DNA of 64,000 bases from Paenibacillus fonticola DSM 21315. GTDB lineage: Bacteria; Bacillota; Bacilli; Paenibacillales; Paenibacillaceae. The stretch is taken from positions 106,854 through 170,853 of the forward strand of contig NZ_KB907254.1 in the NCBI RefSeq assembly GCF_000381905.1, given 5' to 3'. The notes under the pieces are model-generated. The model had not been told where the DNA came from, made no database searches, and was given only the letters and a program-made list of their open reading frames with translations. A program made the translations under genes and the position numbers. Positions 1-8,740 of the stretch are shown here, piece by piece (the stretch's first letter is position 1; each line of letters starts with the position of its first letter).

Positions 1-24
1 GGGCAATGGGGCAATGGGGCAATG
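1..24. repeat. Short G-rich tandem repeat at the window edge
   Basis: Three head-to-tail copies of the 8-mer GGGCAATG open the window, followed by looser CAATAA-type repeats up to about position 54. One frame through the stretch is open to a TAA at 52-54, so it may be the tail of an upstream gene, possibly the importer's binding protein. That cannot be judged from 54 bases. Confidence 0.5.
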
Positions 25-78
25 GGCACAGGAGCAATAACAATAAAGCAATAAATGGAATGGCAGGTGATTTTCACT

Positions 79-1047
79 ATGCTTAAAAAACATCGCATCC
101 GCATCAGACGGCTGTTGGGCTTTACACTGGCCTTGCTGCCCTTTGCGCTGCTCATCGCCGGGTTTCAGCTCATCCCGGTCACGTCCATGCTGATCGGCAG
201 CTTCACTGCGGATTCAGGCGGCGGCTTTACGCTGCAGCAATATATCACTGCGCTAACCAACGCCTTTTACCTTAAGGCAATTCAGAACAGCATTTTCATC
301 TCCCTTTTCTCCAGCCTGGCTGGTATCGTCATCGGTGCTTTTGCGGCTTATTCCATTACGCGCTTCTCTGCGGCGATGCGCAACCGCATTCTGATGCTGT
401 CTAATATGACTTCGAATTTCGCGGGAATTCCGCTCGCGTTCGCCTATATTATCCTGCTCGGCAATAATGGAGTGTTCACTTTGCTGTTCAAGGAATGGGG
501 CTGGGACGTGTTTGCCGGATTTAACCTGTACAGTTGGACCGGTCTGACTTTGGTTTATGTTTATTTCCAAATTCCGCTGGCCATCCTGCTCATTTATCCG
601 TCCTTCTACGGTATTCAGGAGCAGTGGAAGGAAGCCTCTTATTTGCTGGGCGCCTCTCCGGCTAAATTTTGGCGGACGGTCGGGCTGCCCTGTATTGCCC
701 CGGCCCTGCTCGGCACGCTCGGCATTTTGTTCGCCAATGCAATGGGCGCCTATGCTACGGCCTATGCCCTCGTGGGCAGCAACTACAATCTGCTGGCCAT
801 CAGAATCAGCTCGCTCGTCACCGGAGACGTTGTGACGAGGCCGCAGCTCGGTTCGGCCCTTGCCGTGCTGCTTGCAGCCACCTCCATCGCTGCGGTTTGG
901 ATCAACAGCATGATGACGCGAAGAGTCGCCGCTTATACCGGGAACGGGAATGCCGCGGCAGCGGTGAAGCCGTCCCGTAGAAGGCTGTTTTCCGCCAGCA
1001 AGGGGCAATCCAGCCCTAGAACGATCACAGGAGGGGATTCCATTTGA
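79..1047 (+). CDS. ABC transporter permease, PotB/PhnU-like (first of pair)
   Basis: This is a polytopic membrane protein of 322 residues forming one half of the channel of a binding-protein-dependent importer. It has about six hydrophobic segments and a permease EAA-type loop (EASYLLGASPAKFW, around residues 184-200) that docks onto the ATPase. The family handles polyamines, ferric iron, thiamine or 2-aminoethylphosphonate, and the sequence alone does not fix the substrate. I chose ATG 79 because AGGTGA at 65-70 lies 8 bases upstream; the in-frame ATG at 55 has no such site. The end overlaps the next permease by 4 bases (TTGA), the first of several coupled junctions in this operon. A substrate-binding protein is not in the window and probably lies just upstream. 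Confidence 0.88.
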   Translation: MLKKHRIRIRRLLGFTLALLPFALLIAGFQLIPVTSMLIGSFTADSGGGFTLQQYITALTNAFYLKAIQNSIFISLFSSLAGIVIGAFAAYSITRFSAAMRNRILMLSNMTSNFAGIPLAFAYIILLGNNGVFTLLFKEWGWDVFAGFNLYSWTGLTLVYVYFQIPLAILLIYPSFYGIQEQWKEASYLLGASPAKFWRTVGLPCIAPALLGTLGILFANAMGAYATAYALVGSNYNLLAIRISSLVTGDVVTRPQLGSALAVLLAATSIAAVWINSMMTRRVAAYTGNGNAAAAVKPSRRRLFSASKGQSSPRTITGGDSI

Positions 1048-1841
1048 TCCGGACAATGAAATATCACCATGTTCTAATCAGCCTCCTCCTGCTCTATTTG
1101 CTGATGCCCCTGCTCGTCACAGGGCTGTACGCATTTGCCGGCAAATGGACCAATACGCTGCTGCCCGAAACCTGGACGCTGGAATGGTTCCGGCAAATCG
1201 CACTTGACGCCCGATTTTTGCATGCCCTGTGGAACTCCTTCTGGCTATGCGCTGTGAGCGTTCTGCTTAGCCTTGTCATTATGCTGCCGACCGTGTTTGT
1301 CGTCACCGTTTATTTTCCCCGCTGGGAGTTCCTGTTGAAAAGTACGGTCGTCCTGCCCTATGCCGTCCCCGGCATCGTAGCTGCCGTCGGTCTGATCCGG
1401 GCGTATTCATCGGGGCCGCTCGCCATATCCGGCACCGCCTACATTCTGATCGGCGCTTACTTCGTAGCTATTCTGCCCTATATGTACCAAGGGCTCCGCA
1501 ACAGCTTGCTGACCTTGAACGCCTCCTCCCTGCTTGATGCAGCCGAAATGCTGGGCGCGAGCAAGCTCGCCGCCTTCCGGACCGTAATCCTGCCCAACAT
1601 TATGCCGGGCGTCACGGTGTCGATGCTGCTTTCTTTCTCCGTCCTTTTCGGAGAATTCGTACTGACAAACATGCTCGTTGGAGGGCAAATCGAAACGGTG
1701 CAAATCTACTTATACAAAAGGCTGTCCGAAAGCGGCCACCTAGCGAGCACTATGGCGATTCTGTACTTTACCCTCATCCTGATCATTTCTCTCGGGCTGA
1801 CCAGAATAGGCCAATTCATGAAAAAAGGGATTAGGCTATGA
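1044..1841 (+). CDS. ABC transporter permease, PotC/PhnV-like (second of pair)
   Basis: This 265-residue membrane protein is the partner permease of the preceding gene. Its EAA loop (DAAEMLGASKLAAFRTV) lies around residues 165-181 and it has about six membrane segments. It starts with TTG at 1044, 4 bases inside the upstream gene, with AGGAGGGG about 9 bases before it. Its own TGA overlaps the ATG of the ATPase gene. The tight coupling of permease, permease and ATPase points to one heteromeric importer. Confidence 0.88.
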   Translation: MIRTMKYHHVLISLLLLYLLMPLLVTGLYAFAGKWTNTLLPETWTLEWFRQIALDARFLHALWNSFWLCAVSVLLSLVIMLPTVFVVTVYFPRWEFLLKSTVVLPYAVPGIVAAVGLIRAYSSGPLAISGTAYILIGAYFVAILPYMYQGLRNSLLTLNASSLLDAAEMLGASKLAAFRTVILPNIMPGVTVSMLLSFSVLFGEFVLTNMLVGGQIETVQIYLYKRLSESGHLASTMAILYFTLILIISLGLTRIGQFMKKGIRL

Positions 1842-3154
1842 GTTATTTGCAGCTGAACGGCTTAAACAAACAATTCAATGGCACCAACGTGCTCAACAAC
1901 GTCCATCTGGAGGTTGCCAAAGGTGAAATGATCACCCTGCTCGGCCCTTCCGGGTGCGGCAAGAGCACGCTGCTCCGCTGCATTTCCGGACTGACCGAAC
2001 TGGAGCAGGGTTCCATCATCCTTGAAGACCAGGAAATTACCGCACTGGCCCCCCGGGAACGGGAGGTCGGCATGGTGTTTCAATCCTACGCGCTGTTTCC
2101 GAATTTGACCGTTAGCGACAATATCGGTTATGGCCTGAAAATGAAAAGGATGAACAAAGGTGATCGTACTCGAAAAATAAACGAACTGCTGGAGCTGGTC
2201 GATTTGTCGGACAAAGCCCAGGCCTATCCGCATACACTGTCCGGGGGACAGCAGCAGCGGGTAGCGCTGGCCCGTTCCCTGGCCATGCAGCCGAAGCTGA
2301 TGCTGCTGGACGAGCCGCTAAGCGCGCTCGACGCCAAAATCCGCAAAAGCCTCCGGCTGCAAATCCGCCAGCTGCAGCGGCGAATGGGGATGACGATGAT
2401 TTTCGTCACCCACGATCAGGAGGAGGCGCTTATGATCTCCGACCGGATCTGTGTCATGCACAACGGACGCATCGTACAGGAGGGCAGTCCGGAGGAGATC
2501 TATTCCGCACCGCGCACCGAGTTTGTTGCCCGGTTCATCGGCAACTACAACGTGCTCGGACCGCAGGAGGCGGGCCGGCTGGAGGGATTGGCGGCACAGC
2601 CTGGGATCAGCTATGCTCTCCGGCCGGAGTCGATTACCCTGCTCCCCGTCGGGGAGTACGCCATGACCCGGCCCCCTTCGTTCAGTATGCCGGGGTATCC
2701 TTCGTCCAGTATGTCAGAGTACCCGTCCTCCGGTATGCCAGAGCGTGAATCATCGGAGATGCTGGGGCATGATTCATTCGGCATAGGGCATGATTTGGCC
2801 GGTATGCCAGAGCGTGATTCCTCCAGTGAGTTGGGTCATGACTCGGCCGGTATGTTAAGGCGTGAATCGGGCAGCAGGCCGGGGAGAGAGTCGGTCGTGC
2901 GGGGCTATGATTTACTCGGGATGTCAAGGCATCTGCCTCCTGCGGGAGACAGTGCCGCATTGTACTGGCCGGGCAAGGTCAGCTCTGTCATGATGCTTGG
3001 CAACATTGTCCGCTACGGCATAGATGTAGGCGGCATCCCTATGACGGTCGACACACTCGCCGGGCACGGCCCGTTCAGGCCAGGAGAGCAGTCGGCAGTA
3101 ACGCTGCGCATCGACCGTTCGCAGTGCATACCTTTAGAGAAGGATGGTGCCTGA
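1838..3154 (+). CDS. ABC transporter ATP-binding protein with repeat-expanded C-terminal (TOBE) region
   Basis: This 438-residue cytoplasmic ATPase energises the two permeases before it. Walker A (GPSGCGKST) is at residues 36-44, the signature LSGGQQQR follows around 134-141, then Walker B (LMLLDEP) and a switch histidine (VTHDQEE). The C-terminal third belongs to the TOBE-type regulatory region of PotA/FbpC-like ATPases. It is interrupted at about residues 275-365 by degenerate Ser/Met/Gly/Glu-rich repeats containing recurrent GMPERES and LGHDS motifs. Recognisable TOBE sequence (ALYWPGKVSSVMMLGN) resumes afterwards. The insertion keeps the reading frame, so the gene appears intact, but the segment is probably a flexible surface loop. 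The ATG overlaps the previous TGA. Confidence 0.9.
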   Translation: MSYLQLNGLNKQFNGTNVLNNVHLEVAKGEMITLLGPSGCGKSTLLRCISGLTELEQGSIILEDQEITALAPREREVGMVFQSYALFPNLTVSDNIGYGLKMKRMNKGDRTRKINELLELVDLSDKAQAYPHTLSGGQQQRVALARSLAMQPKLMLLDEPLSALDAKIRKSLRLQIRQLQRRMGMTMIFVTHDQEEALMISDRICVMHNGRIVQEGSPEEIYSAPRTEFVARFIGNYNVLGPQEAGRLEGLAAQPGISYALRPESITLLPVGEYAMTRPPSFSMPGYPSSSMSEYPSSGMPERESSEMLGHDSFGIGHDLAGMPERDSSSELGHDSAGMLRRESGSRPGRESVVRGYDLLGMSRHLPPAGDSAALYWPGKVSSVMMLGNIVRYGIDVGGIPMTVDTLAGHGPFRPGEQSAVTLRIDRSQCIPLEKDGA

Positions 3155-3157
3155 TTA

Positions 3158-3940
3158 TTGTCGATTTTGGCTGAAGAACGCAAAAAAATCATTCTCGAAT
3201 TGTTAAGAAGCCGCGGGCAGGTAAAAGTGCTGAGCCTGGCGCAGAAATTGTCCGTCTCCGAGGAAACCGTGCGCCGGGATCTCGACATTCTCGAGAAGGA
3301 CGGCCTGCTGAGACGCGTGTACGGCGGTGCCGTTCCGCACAAATTCGCCAGCTTCGAGCCGCCCTATTTGCAGCGCCAGTCCTATCGCGCGGATGAGAAG
3401 AAGCGTATCGGACAGCGGGCAGCCAGCCTCGTGAAGTCGGGCGACACGATCGCGATTGATGTCGGAACGACGACGCTGGAATTCGCCAGAGCAATTGCCG
3501 ATCTTCAGCGCCTGACCATTTTGACAAATTCCCTGGCCGTGGCCTTCACCCTGATGGAATCGCTGAATGCGGGGCGCTTCGCGGGCAAGGTCATTCTGAT
3601 TGGCGGCGAGCTTAATCCGCAGCAGCAATCGCTCTCCGGTGTGGCAGGTGAACGGATGATGAAGCAGTTTTCGGTGGACAAGGCGTTTCTTTCCGTGGGA
3701 GGGGTAACCCTGGAGCGGGGAATCAGTGATTATGATATTAATGAATCCAGCATGTCCACAGCATTTGCCGAAGCTGCGGGTGAGGTGATTGTACTGGCGG
3801 ATGAGAGCAAAATGGGCAAGGACTCTTTTGTAACGATCATGCCGATCGAGCCGGTCCATATGATTGTCAGCAGCAGCCCGCCTCCGGAGGACTGGCTTCC
3901 TTATTTGCAAAACTGTCGTATTAAGTGGATTGAGGCGTAA
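3158..3940 (+). CDS. DeoR/GlpR-family transcriptional regulator
   Basis: This 260-residue regulator has an N-terminal DeoR helix-turn-helix (residues about 5-58, with SVSEETVRRDLDILEKDGLLRRVYGG split across it). A C-terminal sugar-phosphate-isomerase-like sensor domain follows, with the family motif DVGTTTLEFARAI. DeoR proteins usually sense a phosphorylated metabolite and repress their own operon. Here the gene lies 3 bases after the ATPase gene and before two phosphoesterases, so it probably senses a phosphorylated product of this pathway; that is inference. The start is TTG at 3158, with a weak GGATGG site before it. The protein has normal length for the family. Confidence 0.88.
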   Translation: MSILAEERKKIILELLRSRGQVKVLSLAQKLSVSEETVRRDLDILEKDGLLRRVYGGAVPHKFASFEPPYLQRQSYRADEKKRIGQRAASLVKSGDTIAIDVGTTTLEFARAIADLQRLTILTNSLAVAFTLMESLNAGRFAGKVILIGGELNPQQQSLSGVAGERMMKQFSVDKAFLSVGGVTLERGISDYDINESSMSTAFAEAAGEVIVLADESKMGKDSFVTIMPIEPVHMIVSSSPPPEDWLPYLQNCRIKWIEA

Positions 3941-3984
3941 AAATAAATATATCCTTATCATTTTTCCGAAGGAGCGATAACGCT

Positions 3985-5016
3985 ATGGTACAAACGCAAT
4001 GGAACAGCCCGGAAAGCGCCAGTCAAAGTGAGTCTCGCAGTGAGGCCCACAACAACGGTTCCCGCTTAATTACCATCGTCCTGGACGGATTGCGCTATGA
4101 TGCCGCACGGGAGTATCTCGGCTATATGGAGCATCTTGTAGAACAAAGCAGCGCTGCCTGCTACAAGGTTATATCAGAGCTCCCGAGCCTGTCCCGTCCC
4201 TTATATGAGGTGCTCCTGACGGGAACCCCAGCCTGCGAGAATGGCATTACTTCCAATCAAATCGTCAGGCTCAGCGAAGAAGAGAGCCTGTTCCATATAG
4301 CGCGGAACGCAGGTCTGACCACAGCCGCTGCGGCATACCATTGGGTGAGCGAGCTATATAACAAAGCGCCCTTCAATCCGTTCCAGGATCGGCATCAGCA
4401 TGATGAACGGCTGCCGATTATGCATGGCGCTTTTTATTTCGAGGATCATTACCCGGATACTCATCTGTTCGCGGATGCTGAGCATTTAAGACAGTCCTGG
4501 CATCCTCATTTTTTATATGTGCATTCCATGAACATCGATGATGCCGGGCATCGTTATGGAGGCAAAAGCAAGCAATATGAGGGGGCGGTTCGCGTCGTGG
4601 ACAGCATTCTTGCCATGGCTGTCCCGCAATGGGTCGCTGCGGGTTATTCCGTCATCGTCACTGCCGATCATGGCATGACGGAATCCGGGCAGCATGGCGG
4701 CCGGACGCGGGAAGAACGCGAGGTACCGTTCTATGGCATTGGCCGGGCGTTTACCCCCGGCGCCGTGGAGGAGCCGATCCCCCAACTGGCCGTTGCTCCT
4801 CTCATGGCGGCTTTACTGGGGCTGCCCCCTTCCCCACGGATGAGCCTGCATACGGTGCCCGGTGTGCGGCTGCCTCATTATTCTAAACAGGAAAGAGACC
4901 AAGAAGAAGAACGCCAGCAGGAACGCGACCAAGAATATGAACATGAACAGGAACACGGGCAAAAATGTGGGCAGGAGCGCGAGGGGGACGCAGCGTTTAC
5001 GGAGTCCCGCACATGA
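3985..5016 (+). CDS. Alkaline phosphatase superfamily phosphodiesterase/phosphomonoesterase
   Basis: This 343-residue protein has the metal-binding framework of nucleotide pyrophosphatase/phosphodiesterase-type members of the superfamily. An early Asp (VLDGLRYD, Asp near residue 34) and a Ser/Thr-containing nucleophile region (ELPSLSRPLYEVLLTG) come first. DDAGHRYG, TADHGM and a His in QHGG follow. No signal peptide is evident, so it probably works in the cytoplasm on an imported phospho- or phosphono-compound. The last 45 residues are a Glu/Gln/Arg-rich, charged low-complexity tail (positions about 4888-4985) absent from the catalytic fold. ATG 3985 has GGAG about 10 bases upstream. The stop overlaps the PHP gene. 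The exact substrate is unknown. Confidence 0.82.
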   Translation: MVQTQWNSPESASQSESRSEAHNNGSRLITIVLDGLRYDAAREYLGYMEHLVEQSSAACYKVISELPSLSRPLYEVLLTGTPACENGITSNQIVRLSEEESLFHIARNAGLTTAAAAYHWVSELYNKAPFNPFQDRHQHDERLPIMHGAFYFEDHYPDTHLFADAEHLRQSWHPHFLYVHSMNIDDAGHRYGGKSKQYEGAVRVVDSILAMAVPQWVAAGYSVIVTADHGMTESGQHGGRTREEREVPFYGIGRAFTPGAVEEPIPQLAVAPLMAALLGLPPSPRMSLHTVPGVRLPHYSKQERDQEEERQQERDQEYEHEQEHGQKCGQEREGDAAFTESRT

Positions 5017-6005
5017 TTGTCGATCTGCACTTTCATCTGGAGGAAGGGCCATACACTTTTAAATGGCTGACACAAACGATGAAATCACTGGCTGCCGCAC
5101 ATACGCCGCTGCAAAATCTGTCCCCGTATACCCCGTCATGGGCGAAGCTGTTGGGAGGACTGCTGAGTGCCCGGCTGAAGCAGGGCTGCTACACACAGGA
5201 GTGGCTGGAGCATTATTTGCGCGCAGGCCGCAGGCGTGGTGTTGAAGTGTTCGGTGTAGTAGATCACCTGTACCGTTTCCGCGAATGCAAAAGCTATTAT
5301 GAGAAGCATATCATTACGGACGACAGCCCGCTCGGTGAACTGCAACGCGATTGGCTGGAGCAGGTATGCATCGCTTCACTTGAGGACTACGTCTCGTTCA
5401 TACAGCAAATGAAGCGCCAGTATCCCGAGCTGCTGCTTGGGATCGAAGCGGACTATTTCGCTGGCGGCGAAGAGGAATTGAGCGAGTTGCTGAATATGGC
5501 AGCATGGGATTATACGATCGGTTCCGTCCATTTCGTCAACGGCTGGGGCTTTGATAATCCGGCTACCCAAGACCGGTTTGAAAAAATGGAGCACTTTTCC
5601 TCCTACCAGCAGCTGTTCTCACAAGTGCAGGCTGCTGCGCGGTCCGGACTGTTTGATATTATCGCTCATCCCGATAACCTGAAGGCGTTCGGCTTTCGCC
5701 CATCGGATGAAACGCTGCTGATGCCGCTGTATGAAGAGACAGCGCGCATATTGGCGCAAAGCGGCGTGGCAACCGAAATCAATACAGGCCTCTCTTACCG
5801 CTACCCGGTAGCCGAGGCGTGCCCGAGTCCGCTTTTTCTCAAAGTATTATCGCTGCATAAGGTGCCGATCACCCTATCGTCGGATGCCCACTTCCCTGAG
5901 CATACCGGATATTTGCTGCCGGAAGCCCGGGACATGGCTCGGGTTGCCGGCTATACGGAAATCGTCACCTTCAAAGAGCGAAAGCGAATTTCCGTCCCGC
6001 TCTAA
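5013..6005 (+). CDS. PHP-domain phosphoesterase (histidinol-phosphatase-like)
   Basis: This 330-residue protein has the metal ligands of the PHP fold in order: DLHFH (His6, His8), VVDHLYRF, GIEADYF, GSVHFVN, IIAHPDN and SSDAHF. PHP enzymes hydrolyse phosphoesters using a multinuclear metal centre. I chose ATG 5013 because it makes an ATGA overlap with the preceding gene and begins directly at the first PHP motif; an in-frame GTG/ATG further upstream (4965) lies inside the repeat tail of the previous gene. As the last gene of the operon it probably completes breakdown of the compound handled by the importer and the alkaline-phosphatase-type enzyme. It could be a general sugar- or amino-alcohol-phosphate phosphatase. 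Confidence 0.82.
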   Translation: MIVDLHFHLEEGPYTFKWLTQTMKSLAAAHTPLQNLSPYTPSWAKLLGGLLSARLKQGCYTQEWLEHYLRAGRRRGVEVFGVVDHLYRFRECKSYYEKHIITDDSPLGELQRDWLEQVCIASLEDYVSFIQQMKRQYPELLLGIEADYFAGGEEELSELLNMAAWDYTIGSVHFVNGWGFDNPATQDRFEKMEHFSSYQQLFSQVQAAARSGLFDIIAHPDNLKAFGFRPSDETLLMPLYEETARILAQSGVATEINTGLSYRYPVAEACPSPLFLKVLSLHKVPITLSSDAHFPEHTGYLLPEARDMARVAGYTEIVTFKERKRISVPL

Positions 6006-6054
6006 CATGAAACCTGGAGCAGAAGAAGCTCTGACCCTGAAAGCAAAGTACAGC

Positions 6055-6099
6055 AAAAACGTCCTCTCGCCATACAAGCAGCGATCCGAGGACGTTTTT
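6055..6099. terminator. Bidirectional rho-independent terminator
   Basis: An inverted repeat (AAAACGTCCTC at 6056-6066 against GAGGACGTTTT at 6088-6098) is flanked by A on the left and T on the right. It can therefore end both the upstream plus-strand operon and the convergent minus-strand transporter gene. Confidence 0.8.
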
Positions 6100-6141
6100 A
6101 ATGCAGAACCTTCCGGCTGGGCAGCCTTTTCCTCAAGCCCC

Positions 6142-8016
6142 TCAAAACGGGAAGAACAGCGGCAGCACCGCAACCATCACCACTCCGATAAACACCTGCA
6201 GCGGCAGGCCGACTTTAATATAATGGCTGAATTTGTATCTCCCCGCTGACATAACCAGTGCGTTGGGCGGCGTAGAAAACGGTGAAGCAAAGCACATGCT
6301 GGCCCCGATCGAAACCGCGAACAAAAACGGGTAAGGACTCACGCCAAGCTGAACAGCTGCGGTAAGAGCAATCGGCGCAAACAGGACCGCGCAGGCCGTA
6401 TTACTGATAAACATCGTCATTAAAGACGTTGTAAAGTAAACGCCAGCCAACAGCGCGATTGGTCCAAAACCGCCAAGTGAATTAACAAGCCCTTCCGACA
6501 GCAGAGCGGCTGCGCCTGTCTTCTCGATCGCGATCGACATCGGGATCATCCCGCCGATCAACACGATGCTCTCCCAGTTAATGCTCTTGTACGCCTCTTC
6601 CATATTGCGCACGCAGCCGAAGACGACCATCAATACAGCGGCGATCATCACGGCGGCCACGGCAGGAACGAGCTCGGTAATGAGCAGCAGCACCATCAGC
6701 AGCATGATCCCTGCGGCGATCGGCGCCTTAATATCCATCGTTACTTTTCGCGATTCTTCTATCGGCTGCCCCACGACGACAACATCCGCCTGGTCTGCAG
6801 CCAGCAGCGCGATATCCTTCCATGTTCCCTGAATAAGCAGGGCGTCCCCCAGCCTCATTCTTTCTTCCTTCAGGTTATGTAAAAGGTACTGCTCCTTCCG
6901 CTGAATGCCGAGAATGTTCACCCTGTATTTCTCCCGGAATCCCGAATCCTTGACCAGTCTGCCAATCAGGCTGGAATTCGGCGTCAGCATCACTTCCGCT
7001 ATCCCTACTTCGCTGGTCGCATACTGCTCAGCCTGATCCGGCTGCGGCACGCTCTTCTCCGGGACGTGGTGATCAAGCAAAATTAACCCGTAGTGCTGAA
7101 CAAACTGCTCGGCCCGCTCGAAGGTACCGTTGACATATAAAATATCACCCGGATAGATCACCGTTTCCGGACCGGCGATTTCCTGATTTATCGTTTTAAA
7201 AAACTGATTCTTGGCGGATATTTTGCGGCGAATTTCAATAACGTTAACCTCGAACTTCGCTGAAATATCCAGCTCGAGCAGCGATCTGGACTGAATCGGC
7301 GAGTCCGATACTACCTGAACGCGGAACAGGTTTTGCGACAGCTGGTACTGTTTCGCCAATTCCTTTAGTGACCGGCTCTTTGTCTTGCCCCTGCCCTCCT
7401 CCTTCCGGTAATCGGGCAGGAAGCGCCGCAAGACAAGCAGTCCGCTTATGCCCGCCAGCAGGCAAACGATCCCGATCGGCGTAAAGGAAAAGAAGGACAG
7501 CCCTTTATATCCGGCTTTGAGCAGCGTCTCCTGGATGACCAGGTTCGGCGGTGTTCCGATTAAAGTCAGCATTCCGCCCAGACTGCTGGCGAAGGCAAGC
7601 GGCATGAGCAGTCTGCCCGGGTGGGTTCCCGCGCTCATCGCCAGGCTAACGACAATCGGCATCATGACGGCGACGGTCCCTGTATTACTGACGAAAGCGC
7701 CGATCAAAGAGGTGACCAGCATGACCATAATGAGCAGCCGGGTTTCACTCGTACCGGCAAGTCGGAGCAGCATCCGGCTGGCCATCCTGGCCAGACCCGT
7801 CTGGAATATTCCCCCGCCTACCACGAACAGTCCGATCATCATAATGACGACGGAGTTGGAGAAGCCGGACAGCGCTTCTGCAGGGGTCAATATATTTAAC
7901 AGAATCAACAGGATCAATGCGCCGAGCGCAACGAGATCGGAGCGGATCTTGCCCGAAATAAACAAGGCCGATGCCGCGATAAGAACGATTAAAGTAATAA
8001 TCATAGGGCCATTCAC
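6142..8016 (-). CDS. SLC13/DASS-family anion permease with two TrkA-C (RCK_C) domains
   Basis: This 624-residue membrane transporter belongs to the divalent-anion:sodium symporter group. Both family signature halves are present: SNTGTVAVMMP near residue 110 followed by IGTPPNLV, and SNTACAVLFAP followed by FSTPPNALV near the C-terminus. Two RCK_C/TrkA-C regulatory domains lie between the halves (about residues 215-400). This architecture is found in putative sulfate or other oxyanion transporters; the substrate is not defined here. GTG 8016 is preceded by AGGAGG at a spacing of 8. The gene is apparently monocistronic and ends at the bidirectional terminator. Confidence 0.88.
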   Translation of the reverse strand: MNGPMIITLIVLIAASALFISGKIRSDLVALGALILLILLNILTPAEALSGFSNSVVIMMIGLFVVGGGIFQTGLARMASRMLLRLAGTSETRLLIMVMLVTSLIGAFVSNTGTVAVMMPIVVSLAMSAGTHPGRLLMPLAFASSLGGMLTLIGTPPNLVIQETLLKAGYKGLSFFSFTPIGIVCLLAGISGLLVLRRFLPDYRKEEGRGKTKSRSLKELAKQYQLSQNLFRVQVVSDSPIQSRSLLELDISAKFEVNVIEIRRKISAKNQFFKTINQEIAGPETVIYPGDILYVNGTFERAEQFVQHYGLILLDHHVPEKSVPQPDQAEQYATSEVGIAEVMLTPNSSLIGRLVKDSGFREKYRVNILGIQRKEQYLLHNLKEERMRLGDALLIQGTWKDIALLAADQADVVVVGQPIEESRKVTMDIKAPIAAGIMLLMVLLLITELVPAVAAVMIAAVLMVVFGCVRNMEEAYKSINWESIVLIGGMIPMSIAIEKTGAAALLSEGLVNSLGGFGPIALLAGVYFTTSLMTMFISNTACAVLFAPIALTAAVQLGVSPYPFLFAVSIGASMCFASPFSTPPNALVMSAGRYKFSHYIKVGLPLQVFIGVVMVAVLPLFFPF

Positions 8017-8226
8017 TTGCTGTTCCTCCTATGTATTTGGATATGGAGAATGTATGGAGAAACCCACGACATTAGCCATATCATAACATTGTCCAGCTGT
8101 TCGCAACAGACTTATCCCTCATATTCTGCTGCATTTACTGCTGCATCTTGAAACACGAATAATCCCCTCCCGCCGCTGAAACCGGGGAAGGGGAAGCTTT
8201 TGGTTTCTTTGCATTTTCTAATCGGG

Positions 8227-8505
8227 CTAATCGAGGTAACCTGCCAGACCCTTCTCCATTAAATAGTCCATTTCCAGCTCCAAAATCGTCTCCACCATCA
8301 GCTCGTCGAGCTTCACGTCCGGGCGGCTTAGCACATAGTCCACCAGTTCGTCACCATCGATGTCGACCTCGCCCTTGGCTCCCTGATGGGCATTATTGAT
8401 GAAAGCATTCTCATGCTTCAACACGATCCGGATAGCCTCCGGCTTCGCCTTAGAGCGGTCTGCTATATATTGAACCAGTTCCTGCTCATTTAGTTTCTCA
8501 CTCAT
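8227..8505 (-). CDS. Small acidic protein of unknown function
   Basis: This 92-residue soluble, strongly acidic protein (MSEKLNEQELVQYIADRSKA at the start) has predicted alternating helices and no membrane segment or cysteines. A good site (GAGGAG) precedes the ATG. I do not recognise a named family. A GC-rich imperfect hairpin at 8168-8196 lies downstream and may be its terminator, but the following T-run is weak. Confidence 0.72.
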   Translation of the reverse strand: MSEKLNEQELVQYIADRSKAKPEAIRIVLKHENAFINNAHQGAKGEVDIDGDELVDYVLSRPDVKLDELMVETILELEMDYLMEKGLAGYLD

Positions 8506-8740
8506 CGTTCGTCACTCCTCATTCGCAGTATCTACGTAGACTGCTTGTAATATTGTACAGGCCCAGTTTGCCCTGATGTCTGTCATTTTAACATAGTTTG
8601 GAAGTGACAAGCAGCTTCATGTTATTCCGATTCAATGACCCTGCGATCCAATCATCCTCTGCTCCCTGCTTCTCTGTCATCTGCTCTTTTAATCGAGATT
8701 ATTACAGTTTGCAGTATTTCCATGATCCACTGAGCCGTTG

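Noticed and set aside
253..1056. 267-codon minus-strand frame opposite the first permease
   Set aside because: Antisense shadow: hydrophilic, Arg/Gly/Gln-rich, no start signal; the plus strand encodes a clear ABC permease.
4965..5012. Longer start for the PHP gene
   Set aside because: The extra 16 codons lie in the repeat tail of the upstream gene, and ATG 5013 gives an ATGA overlap right at the first PHP motif.
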